From assembly GCA_937871985.1 (NCBI GenBank), contig CALMPB010000505.1, positions 1 to 7,710 on the forward strand: 7,710 nucleotides of DNA. Reading direction: 5' to 3'. A program made the translations under genes and the position numbers. The notes below the pieces were generated by a model. That model saw only the letters and a list, made by a program, of their open reading frames with translations, did not search any database and was not told the DNA's origin. The DNA is from an uncultured Burkholderiaceae bacterium. GTDB taxonomy: Bacteria > Pseudomonadota > Gammaproteobacteria > Burkholderiales > Burkholderiaceae. Of the stretch, positions 6,181-7,710 are shown in pieces (position 1 is the stretch's first letter; every line of letters starts with the position of its first letter).

Positions 6181-7071
6181 TTGAACGAACAGACTGGCGC
6201 TGATCGCTCTCCTCATCTCGCCTACTGTGGAGGCGAGTTCGGCCGCGTTTCTCTGATGACGGCGGGCGCCGAGCTGGCCGACCACGCTCGCGATTGCATG
6301 CAACTTCTTGTGAACATGCATTCGGATGCCCTCATCGTGCGGGTGGATGGCGTCACGCGTGCGCTGCGGCCGTTTGACGGCACGGTGATCCGCCCGCGGC
6401 AGACTTACGCCATTCCACGCCAGATCGACGAGCCGTCGGCCGCCAGAGCATTGGGGTTCATACTTATTAAGATGGACGTGCCGGGCGAGTTGCCATTCAA
6501 GGGCGTTCGGACGGACCGCTTGCCGCTGCTGCGCTTGTCAAGCGCGGGGCGCGACAACGCAGCGCAGCTGGTGGCCGACTTGTTGCGCGAGACGCCGGAA
6601 GTGGGCGCCGTCCAACGCGGTGTGTCCGAGCTGCAGTTGACCATGGCGCCGCTGCTCGACGGTGCCTTGCCGGCGGCGGGCCGCGCAGGATTGCAGGCAC
6701 ACATCGGGCGCGAGGCGGAGGCTATCGACCTAGACGACCTGCAGGAGTTCGGCTCGTTGCGCCGGGCGGCCGCCTACGGCATTTCCGAGCGACACTTTCT
6801 CACGCTGTTTCGGCGCGCCACGCAGATGCCGCCGAGGGCCTTCTACAACATGCGTCGGCTCGAAGCTGCTTTCGTGTTGCTCGGCGACGCCACACGCTCG
6901 GTCGGCGACATCGCCTATGACCTCGGCTTCAGCGCGCCGCCGCACTTTACCCGCTTCATGCGAGCGAATACGGGCTGGACACCGTCAAATTACCGCGCGC
7001 GCTTGCAGCACCTGCCGCCGCCGCTGCGACCCAAGTGGAGGTGCGAGAAGGCAAACAAGCTGCACGCTTGA
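6181..7071 (+). CDS. AraC-family transcriptional regulator
   Basis: A 296-residue regulator with a TTG start. Residues 1 to about 175 form a divergent N-terminal sensing domain that I cannot assign to a ligand. It resembles the AraC-type cupin-like binding domains, with VRVDGVTRALRPFDGTVIRP (53-72) as a possible beta stretch. The C-terminal AraC DNA-binding domain (about 185-275) is clear. The first helix-turn-helix is around LRRAAAYGISERHFLTLFRR (193-212), then PPRAFYNMRRLEAAFVLL (217-234). The second is SVGDIAYDLGFSAPPHFTRF (240-259), closing with NTGWTPSNYRARL. The tail after 276 is proline-rich then basic. It lies on the operon strand 34 bases after the thiolase-like gene, so it is probably co-transcribed. 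As most family members are activators, it may control this operon, the following binding-protein gene, or both. Confidence 0.9.
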   Translation: MNEQTGADRSPHLAYCGGEFGRVSLMTAGAELADHARDCMQLLVNMHSDALIVRVDGVTRALRPFDGTVIRPRQTYAIPRQIDEPSAARALGFILIKMDVPGELPFKGVRTDRLPLLRLSSAGRDNAAQLVADLLRETPEVGAVQRGVSELQLTMAPLLDGALPAAGRAGLQAHIGREAEAIDLDDLQEFGSLRRAAAYGISERHFLTLFRRATQMPPRAFYNMRRLEAAFVLLGDATRSVGDIAYDLGFSAPPHFTRFMRANTGWTPSNYRARLQHLPPPLRPKWRCEKANKLHA

Positions 7072-7119
7072 AAGCGGCGGGCGACCATTTAGTTCCGTGC
7101 AGGGTAAGTGGTTTTCGGC

Positions 7120-7139
7120 GTCCCTTCGAATAATGGGAC
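7120..7139. promoter_or_regulatory. Short inverted repeat upstream of the second binding-protein gene
   Basis: GTCCC (7120-7124) and GGGAC (7135-7139) form a 5-bp inverted repeat around the palindrome TTCGAA (7125-7130) in the 86-base gap after the AraC gene. AATAAT at 7129-7134 could serve as a -10 box, but no good -35 is seen. It may be a regulator site for the following gene; it is short enough to be chance. Confidence 0.25.
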
Positions 7140-7157
7140 CTCCAAAGGAGACGCCCC

Positions 7158-7332
7158 ATGAAACTCTCAGCCGTATACGTCAATCTCGCAATTGCCGCCC
7201 TGACCTGCTTGGCGGGTCTGGCGTCCGCTCAAACTTATCCTGACAGACCGGTGAAGGTCATGATGCCCTGGGCAGACGGCTTTCCAGCTAACGCGACGCG
7301 CCTTTACGGTAGGGAGCTGTCGGCGCGCTACA
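7158..7332 (+). pseudogene. Truncated Bug/TctC substrate-binding protein gene (5' end only)
   Basis: The first 58 codons are a good Bug/TctC start. AAAGGAG at 7144-7150 lies seven bases before ATG 7158. There is a signal peptide of about 24 residues ending ASA, then TYPDRPVKVMMPWADG (26-41) and ATRLYGRELSARY (46-58), which match the first strand and helix of the family. The PPGG loop seen in the intact gene at 2350 is altered to ADGFPAN. After about 7332 the reading frame stays open to a TGA at 7611-7613, but the residues bear no resemblance to the family, and neither other forward frame recovers it. The expected length is about 320 residues, so only about one fifth remains. A deletion or insertion junction near 7332 is the simplest reading. 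The intact ribosome site and signal peptide suggest recent loss. A 151-residue chimeric protein could still be made. Confidence 0.72.
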
Positions 7333-7710
7333 GGCATCCTCGGTGCAGAACCCCACTCAGAATGACGCGCTCGCTATTGCTCAAGCTGGGAGTTGCCTTC
7401 TTGCAGTTGACAAACGCGCAGATCAGGCTGTCCACAGAATCAGCGCTGCACATCTGCTGTCCGTTCCTTAGTGCGATTGGCAGGTGCTTGCAAGCTGAAC
7501 CCCTCCAACTACTGGGCATAGGACTGGTTGGCAGCTGTCTTGGAAGGCCGCGCATTTGCGCCAGGTCGCTCGCGAACCTCCGGGATCAGCTTGGAGCAGT
7601 CTCATGGAGATGATGGTCGCCTATGCAGCGGTAGCGGCCTCTCAGCCGCCAAAACTGAGCGGCTGCACTCGGCCACTTCCGGTCATACGATTCGATCAGA
7701 AGATCGCCAT
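7333..7710. other. Unassigned region after the truncated binding-protein gene
   Basis: I recognise no gene in these 378 bases. The frame of the truncated gene continues to 7613 with a cysteine- and leucine-rich tail of no known family. On the minus strand a 75-codon open frame (7555-7328) begins at ATG and runs back to the junction, also unrecognised. A short plus-strand frame from ATG 7604 is open to the right edge. Composition looks less gene-like than the operon. It may be decayed mobile or foreign DNA, but no transposase motif or terminal repeat is visible. Confidence 0.45.
7643..7665. repeat. Small inverted repeat CAGCCGC / GCGGCTG
   Basis: CAGCCGC at 7643-7649 and GCGGCTG at 7659-7665 pair perfectly across a nine-base loop. 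No T-run follows, so it is not a standard terminator. It might be part of a mobile-element end or a regulatory hairpin; its function is unknown. Confidence 0.3.

Noticed and set aside
7060..7110. Transcription terminator after the AraC gene
   Set aside because: Only a tiny CGCTT/AAGCG pairing with a two-base loop is present and there is no T-run.
7643..7665. Inverted repeat as a rho-independent terminator or insertion-sequence end
   Set aside because: No T-run follows and no matching copy or transposase is seen, so it is kept only as a minor repeat.
1..7710. CRISPR array, tRNA or rRNA genes, phage or toxin-antitoxin genes
   Set aside because: Looked for on both strands; no regularly spaced repeats, cloverleaf features or relevant protein motifs were found.

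Overview
The window is GC-rich, densely coding DNA. Two features point to a betaproteobacterium of the Burkholderiales: a complete Bug/TctC-type substrate-binding protein plus a second truncated one, and catabolic genes of the CaiB/MaoC/thiolase kind. This is inferred from gene content, and no species can be named.

Layout. Positions 1-240 (minus strand) hold an internal piece of a class II, adenosylcobalamin-dependent ribonucleotide reductase (nrdJ-like). It runs off the left edge, and its upstream part is missing, with an in-frame stop at 274-276. Positions 241-494 carry no recognisable gene. An IclR-family regulator follows on the minus strand (495-1259). It is divergent from a tightly packed plus-strand operon: MaoC-like subunit with a degenerate active site (1381-1854), MaoC-like subunit with an intact active site (1869-2306), Bug/TctC periplasmic binding protein (2350-3339), CaiB/BaiF type III CoA-transferase (3350-4597), DUF35-type OB-fold protein (4603-4989), SCP2/thiolase-like enzyme (4986-6146) and AraC-family regulator (6181-7071). 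Gaps inside the operon are -4 to 43 bases. After it comes a second Bug/TctC gene (7158 onward). Its signal peptide and first strand are intact, but recognisable similarity stops near 7332. Positions 7333-7710 hold nothing I can name.

Control region. The IclR-operon intergenic space contains a TTGACA / AATAAT promoter pointing into the operon. A perfect 7-5-7 inverted repeat (TTGGCCG-N5-CGGCCAA) fits exactly inside the spacer. This looks like a repressor operator, with IclR as the obvious candidate.

How the genes may work together (inference). The binding protein would capture an organic acid in the periplasm and the CoA-transferase would turn it into a CoA thioester. The MaoC pair would hydrate an enoyl-CoA, and the thiolase-like protein with its DUF35 partner would cleave the product. 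One degenerate and one catalytic MaoC subunit, a DUF35 protein and a thiolase-fold protein without the classic cysteines match the parts of the actinobacterial steroid side-chain module ChsH1/ChsH2/Ltp2, where hydration is followed by retro-aldol cleavage. Here they are split into separate small genes and accompanied by a CoA-transferase. The substrate cannot be read from the sequence. No acyl-CoA dehydrogenase, CoA ligase or membrane transporter subunit lies in the window.
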